From: UBA5704 sp036264355
GTDB taxonomy: Bacteria > Acidobacteriota > Thermoanaerobaculia > Multivoradales > UBA5704
DNA length: 64,000 bases
Direction: 5' to 3'
Assembly: GCA_036264355.1 (NCBI GenBank)
Contig: DATARD010000112.1
Location: 1-64,000 of the forward strand
The notes beneath the pieces were generated by a model, which was not told where the DNA came from, made no database searches, and worked only from the letters and a program-made list of their open reading frames with translations. This document shows, one piece after another, positions 24,408-34,287 of this stretch (positions are counted from its first letter, which is position 1; each line of letters starts with the position of its first letter). Both the position numbers and the translations under genes were made by a program.

Positions 24408-25415
24408 ATGCCAATGCCTCCCATGCTCCCAACGCCCCGCCCCAGCCGCCACCCCCTCCGGTCTCTAGCCGGCGTTCTTCTCGTCGTTCTCCTGCCCCTC
24501 CTGATGACCGCCTGCGACCGCTCCCGCCCTGCCGTCCCGGCGGCGACACCCGCGCCCGCTCCTCCGGCAGCGCCGGCCGTGGCGGCAGCGTCGACCGCCA
24601 CGGCCTCGCCGGTGGGATTCACAATGCAGGCGTTCGACCAAACGGACGGCGATTGCGCGGCGCCGGAGGGGTGCGCCACGGTGAGCCTCCAGGTGCCCGA
24701 GATCGTGAAGGCGCCGAGCGCCGCGGCGCGCGAGGCGTTGCAGCGGTTCATCCGCGACGAGTGGCTGGCGCCGTCGTTCGGCACGAAGAGAGGCGACGAC
24801 CTCGCCCTGCTCGCCCGCGAGATCTTCTCCCAGCGCCGCTCCTTCCTCGCCGGCCATGCCGGGACGTCCGGCCGGAGCGCGACCTGGTGGGTGCGCCGCG
24901 GCATCGACATCGTCTATCAGGATGACCGCGTGGTCAGCCTGCGCTACGGCGGCGATTCCTTCACCGGCGGCGCGCAGCCGGTCAACGAGATCCTCCTCGC
25001 CAGCTTCGAGCCGGCGACCGGCCGCCGGCTCGCCCTCGCCGATCTGTTCGCGCCGGGGAGCGACGAGGCCCTGCGCACCCTCGCCGCGGCGCGCTACCGG
25101 CAGCTCCGCCACGGTCCTCCCGAGGCGCCGTTGCAGCTCGACGGCCGCTTCGCGGTGGTCGAGGCCGGGCTCCTCGTCGCGACCGGCAGCGAGCCGGCGC
25201 AGATCGTCCTCACCCGCGCCGAGCTGGCGGAGGTGCTGAAGAAGGACGGTCCGCTCGCCCGCGCCGGCCGGCCGCGCGGCTACTTCCCGTCGCCGCTGGG
25301 ATCTCCCGGTGTACACGGCGGCCCCGATGCGGAGTCGTCCGAGCCGCTGGGCTCGGACCTGGGTGCGAGCCTCGGCGAGGAACGGAGCTGGAAATCGAGC
25401 AGTGTTCCTCACTGA
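24408..25415 (+). CDS. Lipoprotein with DUF3298/RsiV-like domain
   Basis: The 335-residue product has a lipoprotein signal (VLLPLLMTAC), a Pro/Ala linker and a domain typical of DUF4163/DUF3298. This includes AAREALQRFIRDEWL, a beta-rich middle (GIDIVYQDDRVVSLRYGGDSFTGGAQPVNEILLASFEPATGRRL read in parts) and LADLFAPGSDEALRTLAAARYRQL. RsiV, which has the same domain, senses lysozyme in Bacillus; here no anti-sigma part is present. ATGs at 24414 and 24423 are alternative starts. The last 50 residues are low complexity and may be a read-through tail. Confidence 0.8.
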   Translation: MPMPPMLPTPRPSRHPLRSLAGVLLVVLLPLLMTACDRSRPAVPAATPAPAPPAAPAVAAASTATASPVGFTMQAFDQTDGDCAAPEGCATVSLQVPEIVKAPSAAAREALQRFIRDEWLAPSFGTKRGDDLALLAREIFSQRRSFLAGHAGTSGRSATWWVRRGIDIVYQDDRVVSLRYGGDSFTGGAQPVNEILLASFEPATGRRLALADLFAPGSDEALRTLAAARYRQLRHGPPEAPLQLDGRFAVVEAGLLVATGSEPAQIVLTRAELAEVLKKDGPLARAGRPRGYFPSPLGSPGVHGGPDAESSEPLGSDLGASLGEERSWKSSSVPH

Positions 25416-25525
25416 CCTGCCATGCCGCGTGCGCGCGTGCCACCGCCCCTACGAAAACAAGAACGATCCTTCGGCGATAAGTTAACGCCCCCGCCCCGGG
25501 CGGCGGAGGGCGTCGCCGTCGCCGC

Positions 25526-25760
25526 ACTCGAAAAAAACGCAGAGAAATCCGCCGGTTTTGCAGAGAAACCAACGAACTCCACGGAGAAACCGGAGAAATA
25601 TGTCGAGACACCGAGCCAATTCTCTGCATTCGGCCCGGGTTTCGCTCTGCGCCAACGCAGAAAAGCAGAGAATATCTGGCAAAACGCAGAGAAACTCTCA
25701 GGTTTCGCAGAGAAACCTCGCGGTTTTATCGAGAAACCCGGCTCAAACGCAGAGAACTGC
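25526..25760. repeat. Hairpin-forming GCAGAGAAA repeats in AT-richer spacer
   Basis: The 490-base gap before kdsB is packed with copies of gcagaga or gcagagaaa and variants. Three 17-base units form small hairpins: ggttttgcagagaaacc at 25554-25570, ggtttcgcagagaaacc at 25701-25717 (perfect 6-bp stem) and ggttttatcgagaaacc at 25722-25738. The reading frames that cross the region on both strands are open only because of the repeats. They give repetitive peptides with no relatives that I recognise. Confidence 0.75.
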
Positions 25761-25905
25761 GCGACGGGAGACGTGGATTGCAGCGCGGTGTGGACGGATT
25801 GCGATGAGAATGCGGAGAACTGCGGGAATGTCTCGACATCTCGGCTCGGGAGCCTTGAAGCGCCGCTCCGTTGACACCCTCCGGCGGATCGCTTTACATT
25901 AGGCC

Positions 25906-26703
25906 GTGCACCCCTCCGGCAGCCCCCAACCCACAACCGGTCCCGATGTACCCGGCTCGATCGTCGGCGCCATCCCCGCGCGCTACGCCTCGACGCGCCT
26001 GCCCGGCAAGCCGCTGCTGGCGATCGCGGGACGGCCGATGATCGAGCACGTGTATGCCCGGGCGTCGCAGGCGCGCGGGCTCGACCGGGTGGTGGTGCTC
26101 ACCGACGACGAGCGCATCGCGCGGGCGGTCGAGGCGTTCGGCGGCGCGTGGGAGATGACGCCGGCCGATTGCGCGAGCGGCACCGACCGCATCGCCGCCG
26201 CGGCGCGGGCCGACGGACGGCTGGCGGACGCCGCGGCGGTGGTGAACATCCAGGGGGACGAGCCGCTGATCGACCCCGAGGCCGTGTCACGCATCGCCCT
26301 CCATCTGCGCGATCACCCCGGCGATCCGGTGGTGACCCTGGCGGCGCCGGCACAGCCCGAGGAGATCGGGAATCCGAACGCCGTCAAGGTGGTCACCAGC
26401 CTCGCCGGCTATGCGCTCTACTTCAGCCGCTCCGGCATTCCCTATCCACGGCAGGAAGGCGGCTTTGCGCCGCTCAAGCACCTGGGGATCTACGGCTACC
26501 AGCGCGCGGCTCTGCTGCGCCTCGCCGCGCTCCCTCCCACTCCGCTCGAACGCAGCGAATCTCTCGAACAGCTCCGCGCGCTCGAAAACGGCATTGCCAT
26601 CCGCGTGCTGCTTGCCGAGCGGGGCTCTCCCGGGGTCGACACCCCCGACGATCTGGAACGCGTCGAGCGCCTGCTCGGCGCTCCACCAACTGGACACCTT
26701 TAG
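25906..26703 (+). CDS. kdsB: 3-deoxy-manno-octulosonate cytidylyltransferase
   Basis: KdsB activates Kdo as CMP-Kdo for lipid A-Kdo assembly. The 265-residue protein starts at a GTG. After a 17-residue leader it reads IVGAIPARYASTRLPGKPLL (nucleotide-binding loop), VVVLTDDERIA, VNIQGDEPLIDPEAV and YFSRSGIPYPR, then LGIYGYQRAALLRLA and GVDTPDDLERVE, all characteristic of KdsB. It opens an operon with pyrG, kdsA, kdsD, kdsC and an acyltransferase gene. pyrG supplies the CTP this enzyme uses. Confidence 0.96.
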   Translation: MHPSGSPQPTTGPDVPGSIVGAIPARYASTRLPGKPLLAIAGRPMIEHVYARASQARGLDRVVVLTDDERIARAVEAFGGAWEMTPADCASGTDRIAAAARADGRLADAAAVVNIQGDEPLIDPEAVSRIALHLRDHPGDPVVTLAAPAQPEEIGNPNAVKVVTSLAGYALYFSRSGIPYPRQEGGFAPLKHLGIYGYQRAALLRLAALPPTPLERSESLEQLRALENGIAIRVLLAERGSPGVDTPDDLERVERLLGAPPTGHL

Positions 26704-26715
26704 GAGACGAGTCCA

Positions 26716-28397
<1,682 letters not shown>

Positions 28398-28398
<1 letters not shown>

Positions 28399-29255
28399 TG
28401 CCGGTTCGATCCGTGGAGCTGGCCCCCGGTGTCCTGATCGGGGGCGAAGGGAGCAGTCTCCCGAGTCTCCCGAGTCTCCCGAGTCTCCCGGTGATCGCCG
28501 GCCCGTGCGTCATCGAGAACGAGGGGCTGGTCGTCGAGACCGCCCACGCCCTGGCCGCGCTGGCCGAGCGGCTGGGCTTCCCCCTCGTCTTCAAGTCCTC
28601 GTTCGACAAGGCCAACCGCAGCGCCTTCGGCAGCTTCCGCGGCCCCGGCCTGGTGGAGGGGCTCCGCGTCCTCAAGCTGGTGCGCGAGGAGACCGGCCTG
28701 CCGGTGCTCACCGACGTCCACGAGCCGGCGCAGTGCGCTCCGGCGGCCGCCGTCTGCGACGTGCTCCAGATCCCCGCCTTCCTCTGCCGCCAGACCGATC
28801 TCGTGGTGGCCGCCGCCGCCACCGGCCGCCCGGTGAACATCAAGAAGGGGCAGTTCATGGCCCCGGACGACATGCTGAAGGTGGTGGACAAGGCGCGCAG
28901 CACCGGCAACGCCAATATCACGGTGACCGAGCGCGGCGCCTCCTTCGGCTACCACAACCTGGTGGTCGACATGCGCAGCTTCGCGCTGCTGCATGACGAC
29001 GGCATCCCGGTGATCTACGACGTCACCCACTCGCTCCAGCTTCCCGGCGGTGGTAGCGGAGCCAGGGAAAGCGGCGGCAACCGGCGTTTCGCCGAGCCGC
29101 TCGCCCGCGCCGCGGTGGCCGCCGGCGCCGACGGCGTCTTCCTCGAGGTCCACCCCGATCCCGAGCACGCCCTCTCCGACAGCGCGGTGCAGCTTCCGCT
29201 CGAACGGGCGGAGGAGCTCATCAGGTCGCTGCTGGCGATCCGGAAGGCGCTGTGA
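28398..29255 (+). CDS. kdsA: 3-deoxy-8-phosphooctulonate synthase
   Basis: KdsA condenses arabinose-5-phosphate with phosphoenolpyruvate to Kdo-8-phosphate. The 285-residue enzyme has VIAGPCVIENEGL, FKSSFDKANRSA, GLPVLTDVHEP, IPAFLCRQTDL, NIKKGQFMAP and DVTHSLQLPGG, all family hallmarks. Before the catalytic domain the N-terminus contains SLPSLPSLPSLP, encoded by a perfect 9-base tandem repeat. The start ATG overlaps the pyrG stop, and the kdsA stop overlaps the kdsD GTG (GTGA). Confidence 0.97.
28455..28490. repeat. Four perfect tandem copies of agtctcccg inside kdsA
   Basis: Four 9-base units in the same phase as the reading frame encode repeating Ser-Leu-Pro near residue 20 of KdsA. Loss or gain of a unit keeps the frame. 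Confidence 0.9.
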
Positions 29256-30283
29256 GCAAGCCCTCACCCCCGGCCCCTCTCCCGGCTCCCCCCACCCTGT
29301 CCCCGGGAGAGGGGAGACCAGCAAAAAGCTACAGGGTGATTGCTACGCAAGTCCTGGAGACCGAGGCCGCGGCGATCCGCGGGCTCATCGGCCAGCTCGA
29401 CGAGCGGTTCGACCGCGCGGTCGAGCTGCTGCGCGGCTGCACCGGCCGGGTGGTGTGCACCGGCATGGGGAAGAGCGGCATCATCATGAAGAAGGTGGCG
29501 GCGACGCTCGCCTCGACCGGCACGCCGTCCTTTTTCCTGCATCCGGCCGAGGCGGTGCACGGCGATCTGGGGATGATCGTGCCCGGCGACGCCGTGCTCG
29601 CCGCGTCGTACTCCGGCACCACGGAGGAGCTGCTGCGGCTGGTCGAGACGCTGAAGCGGCTCGGCGTGCCGCTGGTGGTGATGACCGCCAACAACCGCTC
29701 GCCGCTGGCGCGCCACGCCGACCTCCACCTGCCGGTGGCGATCGACCGCGAAGCCTGCCCGCTCAACCTGGCCCCGACCGCCTCGACCACCGCGACGCTC
29801 GCGATGGGCGACGCTCTGGCCATGGCGCTCCTCGAAGCCCGCGGCTTCACGCGCGAGGACTTCGCCCTCCTCCACCCCGCCGGCCGCCTGGGCAAACGGC
29901 TGCTCAAGGTGCGCCAGCTCATGCACAGCGGCGAGAACCTGCCGGCGGTGCGCCTCGACACGCCGATGCGCGACGCGCTCTATGAGATGTCGCGCAAGAA
30001 GCTGGGGATCACCGCCGTGCTGGACGCCCAGGGCCGCCTCGCCGGCTGCATTTCGGACGGCGATCTGCGGCGCGGGCTGGAGACGGACGAGAACCTGATG
30101 CGCCACACCGCCGGCGAGGTGATGACCCGGAGCCCGCGCACCATCGCCGGCGGCGAGCTCGCCGCCGCCGCCCTCAAAACCATGGAAGACCACCGCATCA
30201 CCTCCCTCTTCGTGTGCGATGCCGAGGGGCGTCTCGAAGGCGTGGTCCATCTGCACGACCTCTGGCGACTGGAGCTGTTTTGA
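29252..30283 (+). CDS. kdsD: Arabinose-5-phosphate isomerase (SIS and two CBS domains)
   Basis: The enzyme interconverts ribulose-5-phosphate and arabinose-5-phosphate, the KdsA substrate. It has an N-terminal SIS domain with VVCTGMGKSGIIMKKVAATLASTGT and HPAEAVHGDLGM. The catalytic His/Glu region and NLAPTASTT follow, and then two CBS domains (LMHSGENLPAVRLDTPMRDAL; VMTRSPRTIAGGELAAAALKTM). The listed start is a GTG overlapping the kdsA stop. The first 25 or so residues (PSPPAPLPAPPTLSPGEG) derive from a hairpin repeat, so the GTG at 29336 could be the real or ancestral start. Confidence 0.95.
   Translation: MSKPSPPAPLPAPPTLSPGEGRPAKSYRVIATQVLETEAAAIRGLIGQLDERFDRAVELLRGCTGRVVCTGMGKSGIIMKKVAATLASTGTPSFFLHPAEAVHGDLGMIVPGDAVLAASYSGTTEELLRLVETLKRLGVPLVVMTANNRSPLARHADLHLPVAIDREACPLNLAPTASTTATLAMGDALAMALLEARGFTREDFALLHPAGRLGKRLLKVRQLMHSGENLPAVRLDTPMRDALYEMSRKKLGITAVLDAQGRLAGCISDGDLRRGLETDENLMRHTAGEVMTRSPRTIAGGELAAAALKTMEDHRITSLFVCDAEGRLEGVVHLHDLWRLELF
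29274..29314. repeat. Inverted repeat of the 'PLPLAGEG' type within the kdsD 5' end
   Basis: Perfect 12-base arms cccctctcccgg (29274-29285) and ccgggagagggg (29303-29314) flank a 17-base C-rich loop. Together with the preceding ccctcacccccgg this is the dispersed high-GC repeat often seen between genes and translated as PSPP..PLPxxP..SPGEG. Confidence 0.85.
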
Positions 30284-30855
30284 CCGATTCGATCGTCACC
30301 TCCGACGAGGCGCTCGCCCGCCATGCCCGCGCCCTGGAATGGATCCTCCTCGACGTCGACGGCGTGCTCACCGACGGCCGGCTGATCTATGGTCCGGAAG
30401 GCGAGCAGTGGAAGGTCTTCGACGTCCGCGACGGGATCGGCCTGAAGCTGTCCCAGAAAGCGGGCTTGAAGGTGGGCATCCTCTCCGGCCGGCTCAGCGA
30501 GGCGCTGCGCTTCCGTGCCGGCGAGCTCGGTCTCGACGCGCTGATCATGGACCGGCCGGAAAAGGCGTCGGCCTTCGCCGAGTTCCTCGCCGCGCACGAC
30601 ACGGCGCCCGAGAAGGTGGCCTACATGGGCGACGACCTGCTCGACCTGCCGGTCATCCTGCGCTGCGGCCTCTCCTTCGCGCCGTCCGACGCCGCTCCCG
30701 AGGTGCGCGAGCGGGTGACCCGGGTCGTCGGCCACCGCGGCGGCCGGGGCGCCGTGCGTGAAATGTGTGAGATCCTGTTGCGTGCCCGAGGCGACTGGGA
30801 GAAGATCCTGGCGACCTTTCTCCACACGTCCGACGAGGCCGCCGCATCCGCCTGA
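30280..30855 (+). CDS. kdsC: 3-deoxy-D-manno-octulosonate 8-phosphate phosphatase
   Basis: KdsC removes the phosphate from Kdo-8-phosphate. The 191-residue HAD-superfamily protein has motif I LLDVDGVLTDG, FDVRDGIGLKLSQKAGLKVGILSGR with motif II, the Lys in MDRPEKASA and motif III MGDDLLDLPVI, with no cap domain. The start is a TTG overlapping the kdsD stop (TTGA). The C-terminus extends about 15 residues past the usual end. Its stop overlaps the presumed CTG start of the acyltransferase gene. Confidence 0.93.
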   Translation: MTDSIVTSDEALARHARALEWILLDVDGVLTDGRLIYGPEGEQWKVFDVRDGIGLKLSQKAGLKVGILSGRLSEALRFRAGELGLDALIMDRPEKASAFAEFLAAHDTAPEKVAYMGDDLLDLPVILRCGLSFAPSDAAPEVRERVTRVVGHRGGRGAVREMCEILLRARGDWEKILATFLHTSDEAAASA

Positions 30856-31787
30856 TCCGCTCGACTCCGCCCGCGCAGCAGGTCCGCCGCCGCAAGTGGA
30901 CCAGCCGGCTGCGCGCCGCCCTGGTTCCCGGGGCTCTGCGCTGCCTCGCGTTCGTCTTCGGCCTGCTGCCGCGCCGCGCCGTCCTCGCGATCGGCGGCGC
31001 GCTGGGCTGGCTGGCGTGGCGGCTGAGCGGACGCGACCGCCGCCGCGCTCTGGAGCACCTCGCCGTCGCCTTCCCCGAAATGCCGGACGAAGAGCGCCGG
31101 AAGATCGCCCGCGCCTGTTTCCGCCATGCCGGAAAGAACCTCTCCGAGCTGCTCCACCTCTTCCGGCGCGACCGCCGAGCGATTCTCGCCTGCCTGGAGG
31201 TCGAGGGCTGGGACAACGTGCAGGCCGCCCGCGCCACCGGCCATCCGCTCCTCTTCCTCACCGCCCACTGCGGCAACTGGGAGCTCATCGCGACCGTGGT
31301 GCACAACGGCGGCATCTCCCCCGCCGCCGTGGCCCGGCCGCTCGACGACCCCGCGCTGCAGAAGATCGTCGTCGACCTGCGCTCGCACTTCGGCACCACC
31401 ACCATCGCCCGCGGCACCCGCGGCGCCGCCCGCCAGCTCCTCGAGACCCTGCGCCGCGGCGGCGCTCTCGCCATGCTGATCGACCAGGACACCAAGGTCG
31501 ACGGCGTCTGGGTCCCCTTCTTCGGCCGCCCCGCCTTCACCCCGGTGGGAGCCGCCGAGATCGCGCTGCGCCAGCACGCCCAGGTCCTCCCCTCCTTCAT
31601 CCACCGCCGTCCGGACGGCAGCCACCTCGTCCAGTTCCTCCCCGCCCTAGATCTCCCGGACGATCCCCGCGACGCCACCGCCCTGATGACCGAACGGGTC
31701 GAAGAGCAGATCCGCCGGCACCCGGAGCAGTGGGTGTGGTGGCACAAGCGGTGGCGGCGGCAACAGCCCGAGCAGCTCGAGGATTGA
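30852..31787 (+). CDS. Lipid A biosynthesis acyltransferase (LpxL/HtrB-like), CTG start
   Basis: The enzyme transfers a secondary acyl chain to Kdo-lipid A at the inner membrane. The catalytic HxxxxE motif is AHCGNWE, preceded by the conserved TGHPLLFLT, and the substrate loops are DQDTKVDGVWVPFFGRPA and PSFIHRRPDGSH. Homologous sequence, including an N-terminal membrane helix (VLAIGGALGWLAWRLSGRDRR) and HLAVAFPEMP, extends well before the first ATG (31080). No ATG, GTG or TTG exists in frame back to the stop at 30768-30770. The CTG at 30852, which overlaps the kdsC stop (CTGA), gives 311 residues, the normal family length. Confidence 0.88.
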   Translation: MIRSTPPAQQVRRRKWTSRLRAALVPGALRCLAFVFGLLPRRAVLAIGGALGWLAWRLSGRDRRRALEHLAVAFPEMPDEERRKIARACFRHAGKNLSELLHLFRRDRRAILACLEVEGWDNVQAARATGHPLLFLTAHCGNWELIATVVHNGGISPAAVARPLDDPALQKIVVDLRSHFGTTTIARGTRGAARQLLETLRRGGALAMLIDQDTKVDGVWVPFFGRPAFTPVGAAEIALRQHAQVLPSFIHRRPDGSHLVQFLPALDLPDDPRDATALMTERVEEQIRRHPEQWVWWHKRWRRQQPEQLED

Positions 31788-31791
31788 GATC

Positions 31792-33021
31792 ATGTCCGCG
31801 GCGCAATCCACCTCCTGGCGGCGCCGTCTCGGACTGGAGCGCGGAGCCGGAGCGCTGGCCGCCGGCCTTTTCGTCTACGGGTTCGGCGAAGAGCTGTGGT
31901 TCCGCTACCTGCCGGCGTTCCTGCGCTTCCTCGGCGCCTCGGCGTTCACCGTAGGCGCCTTCGGCACGCTCAAGGACCTGCTCGACGCCGCCTACGCCTA
32001 TCCCGGCGGCGTGCTGACCGATCGGCTGGGCAGCCGGCGCGCGCTCCTCCTCTTCGGCGCGCTCACCACCGCCGGCTTCGTCCTCTATCTGGCGTTCCCG
32101 TCGATCCCCATGCTGTTCGCCGGCCTCTTGCTGGTGATGGCCTGGCAGTCGCTCGGGCTGCCGGCCACTTTCACCCTGCTGCGGGAGGAGATGACCGGCG
32201 ACAGCCGGCTCGTGGGATTCACCGTGCAGTCGGTGGTCAAACGGCTGCCGATCGTCCTCGCGCCGCCGCTCGGCGGCTACCTCATCGGCCGCTTCGGCAT
32301 GGCGGCCGGAATGCGCTTCGGCTTCTCCCTGTCGATCGTCCTCTCGATCCTGATGCTTCTCGGCTTGTGGCGCGCCTTCCGCCGCCGCGACGTGCCGGTC
32401 GATCCGGCCGATCCCGGCCATCCGGACCAGCCGCGGAGCAAGGTGCGTCTCCACCCCGTCCTCGTCCGCCTGCTGATCGCCGACTGCCTGATCCGCCTCT
32501 GCGAAGGGCTGCCCGAGGTCTTCCTCGTCGTCTGGGCGCTCGAAATCGCCCACCTCTCCGCGGCGCGGTTCGGCGTGCTGACCGCCATCCTGATGATCAC
32601 CGCGATCCTCTCCTACGTGCCCGCCGCGATCCTCGCCGGCCGAGCCGAGAAGAAGCCGTTCGTCGTCCTCACCTACGTCTTCTTCACCCTCTTCCCGCTC
32701 GGCGTCGTCTTCGCCCACTCCTTCGCGGCGCTGGCCGGCACCTACGTCCTCGGCGGCCTGCGCGAGATCGGCGAGCCGGCACGCAAGTCGCTGATCGTCG
32801 ACCTGGCGATCAGCGATCCGGGCCGCACCGTGGGCCTCTACTACACCATCCGCGGCTTCGCCGTCGCCGGAGCCGCAGCCATCGGCGGCGCCCTGTGGAC
32901 GATCCGCCCCGAGCTGACGTTCTACGTCGCGGGAGCGCTCGGAATGGCCGGCACCCTCTGGGCGGCGCTGATGCTCCCGTCCCATCCCACCGTCCGGAAG
33001 GACCACAAGGAGACGCCATGA
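31792..33021 (+). CDS. MFS transporter
   Basis: The 409-residue protein has 12 predicted membrane segments. It has an MFS motif A-like loop GGVLTDRLGSRRALL (near residue 70) and a matching half after the central cytoplasmic loop (about residues 195-225). Substrate is not evident. The next gene, a ChrB-type protein, overlaps it by four bases (ATGA), and ChrB-C proteins often neighbour MFS or ChrA transporters in chromate-resistance loci. It follows the acyltransferase by four bases. Confidence 0.88.
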   Translation: MSAAQSTSWRRRLGLERGAGALAAGLFVYGFGEELWFRYLPAFLRFLGASAFTVGAFGTLKDLLDAAYAYPGGVLTDRLGSRRALLLFGALTTAGFVLYLAFPSIPMLFAGLLLVMAWQSLGLPATFTLLREEMTGDSRLVGFTVQSVVKRLPIVLAPPLGGYLIGRFGMAAGMRFGFSLSIVLSILMLLGLWRAFRRRDVPVDPADPGHPDQPRSKVRLHPVLVRLLIADCLIRLCEGLPEVFLVVWALEIAHLSAARFGVLTAILMITAILSYVPAAILAGRAEKKPFVVLTYVFFTLFPLGVVFAHSFAALAGTYVLGGLREIGEPARKSLIVDLAISDPGRTVGLYYTIRGFAVAGAAAIGGALWTIRPELTFYVAGALGMAGTLWAALMLPSHPTVRKDHKETP

Positions 33022-33485
33022 AATGGGTGACCCGCACCGCCATCCACGTCAACCGCACCGCCACCGCCTGGTTGATCCGGCGTTTTCTCGATCCCGAAGC
33101 GGAGATCCTCTTCGTCCCCGCCGCCGAGGTGGCCGCCGTGCAGGAACGGGAGGGAGCGATCGGATTCGATGCGCCCGGAGCGCGCTATCCGCACAGCGAC
33201 GCGCAGGGTCGCTGCTCCTTCGAGCAGTTGATCGACGAGCGGCTCAGCCACGATCCGGCCCTGCGCCGCCTCGCCAAAATCGTCCACGGCGCGGACTTCC
33301 CGGCGGAGATCACCATCACCCCGGAGTCTGCCGGGCTCTGGGCAATCAGCCAGGGCTTCACCGACGTCGAGCCGGACGACCGCCGCATCGTCGAACGCGC
33401 GTCCTTTCTTTACGACTCGCTCTACGCGCATCTGCGGCGCGATGTAGTCCGCGTCCACGGCATGGGGAGCACAGCGACGGCCTAG
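33018..33485 (+). CDS. ChrB C-terminal domain-like protein
   Basis: This 155-residue protein begins MKWVTRTAIHVNRTATAWLI, followed by RRFLDPEAEILFVPAAEV, GARYPHSDAQGRCSFEQLI, and ADFPAEITITPESAGLWAISQGF. That pattern is typical of the ChrB C-terminal domain family. ChrB helps control or support chromate resistance in some bacteria, and stand-alone versions of this domain are common and uncharacterised. The gene is coupled to the MFS gene upstream. Confidence 0.85.
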   Translation: MKWVTRTAIHVNRTATAWLIRRFLDPEAEILFVPAAEVAAVQEREGAIGFDAPGARYPHSDAQGRCSFEQLIDERLSHDPALRRLAKIVHGADFPAEITITPESAGLWAISQGFTDVEPDDRRIVERASFLYDSLYAHLRRDVVRVHGMGSTATA

Positions 33486-33559
33486 TCTTGAACGGGCGAT
33501 CTCCTGCTCGTCCACGGGAACGGGAAGGCCCGCTGGAAGGGTGTAGAGATCGTCACTTC

Positions 33560-33817
33560 TCATCTGGCAAGCCTATCGCGGACCCGCCTCCAGAAACTCC
33601 AGCACGCGCCGCCGGTACTCCACCGAGCCGTGGTCCCACCGACCACCTCGGCCCGCAGATCCGGAGGCGGAGGCCCGATCCGGACCGGCATCGGCCGGGA
33701 CAACAAGCTGCCGGCGAGCAGAACACAGACAGCCCCGCAGACCATGATGCTGGATCCAAGAAGGATGAAGAACTTCGGCCGCAGGCCGAAACTCGTTGGA
33801 GTCCGTGCCCGGCTCAC
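33560..33817 (-). pseudogene. Probable frameshifted fragment with one membrane helix (alpha/beta-hydrolase-like N-terminus)
   Basis: A frame starting at a GTG that overlaps the stop of the DUF1801 gene (GTGA) encodes one membrane helix (FFILLGSSIMVCGAVCVLLAG) and then RPMPVRIGPPPPDLRAEVV. This resembles the start of secreted or membrane-anchored alpha/beta hydrolases. After that the frame runs into unlikely sequence, while the next frame reads DHGSVEYRRRVLEFLEAGPR. A single frameshift and loss of the catalytic part would explain both. The remnant could also be a short unknown peptide gene of 85 codons. Confidence 0.4.
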
Positions 33818-34233
33818 TTTGCGCGCTGTTTCCGAACGTGTGCCACCGAGTCGGCGACGAGCTCTTCGAGCACCGGGATCTTGATGTCCGAAAGGCGCTT
33901 GATATAGACGCACGCCTTTCCGGTCTTGTGTTTACCAAGCTCGGCCAACAGGCGCTCCCGGCTCTCGAAGCCGGTCATCACGTACAGGCTGATATCGCCT
34001 TTGCGGGAGGCGAACCCGACAAGGCAGGAGTCGCCTTCATGACCGCTCTCGTATTTGTAGTGATAGCTGCCGAATCCGACGATGCTGGAGCCCCACATCC
34101 TGGGCTCCTCGTTCGTCACGCGCCGCATCACCTCGGTGAGCGCCATGCAATCCTGGCGTCTCTGCTCGTCTTCGATGGCTTCAAGGTGCGCCTGGACACT
34201 CGAATCTGTCCGCCTGGTCTTCAGCTCTGCCAT
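33814..34233 (-). CDS. DUF1801 domain protein
   Basis: The 139-residue protein matches the DUF1801 family (YdhG-like, iron-binding frataxin-like fold in some members). It has RQDCMALTEVMRRVTNEEPRMWGSSIVGFGSYHYKYESG read in parts, GFASRKGDISLYVM, and a C-terminal KHKTGKACVYIKRLSDIKIPVLEELV. The start with a GGAGG box is the ATG at 34233; the earlier ATG at 34245 is less likely. The biochemical role is unknown. It is coupled to a degenerate downstream frame. Confidence 0.85.
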   Translation of the reverse strand: MAELKTRRTDSSVQAHLEAIEDEQRRQDCMALTEVMRRVTNEEPRMWGSSIVGFGSYHYKYESGHEGDSCLVGFASRKGDISLYVMTGFESRERLLAELGKHKTGKACVYIKRLSDIKIPVLEELVADSVAHVRKQRAK

Positions 34234-34287
34234 TTGGACCTCCATGGATCAGCGGAAAACAGACTGTACGCCGCGGAGCGGAACGCC

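Noticed and set aside
25526..25760. Possible CRISPR array in the repeat spacer
   Set aside because: The units are short, vary in spacing and have no uniform spacers; no cas genes are near.
25409..25936. Open frames on both strands over the hairpin-repeat spacer
   Set aside because: Peptides mirror the repeat unit (FSAF or AEKP-type) and have no relatives that I know; I treat the region as non-coding repeat.
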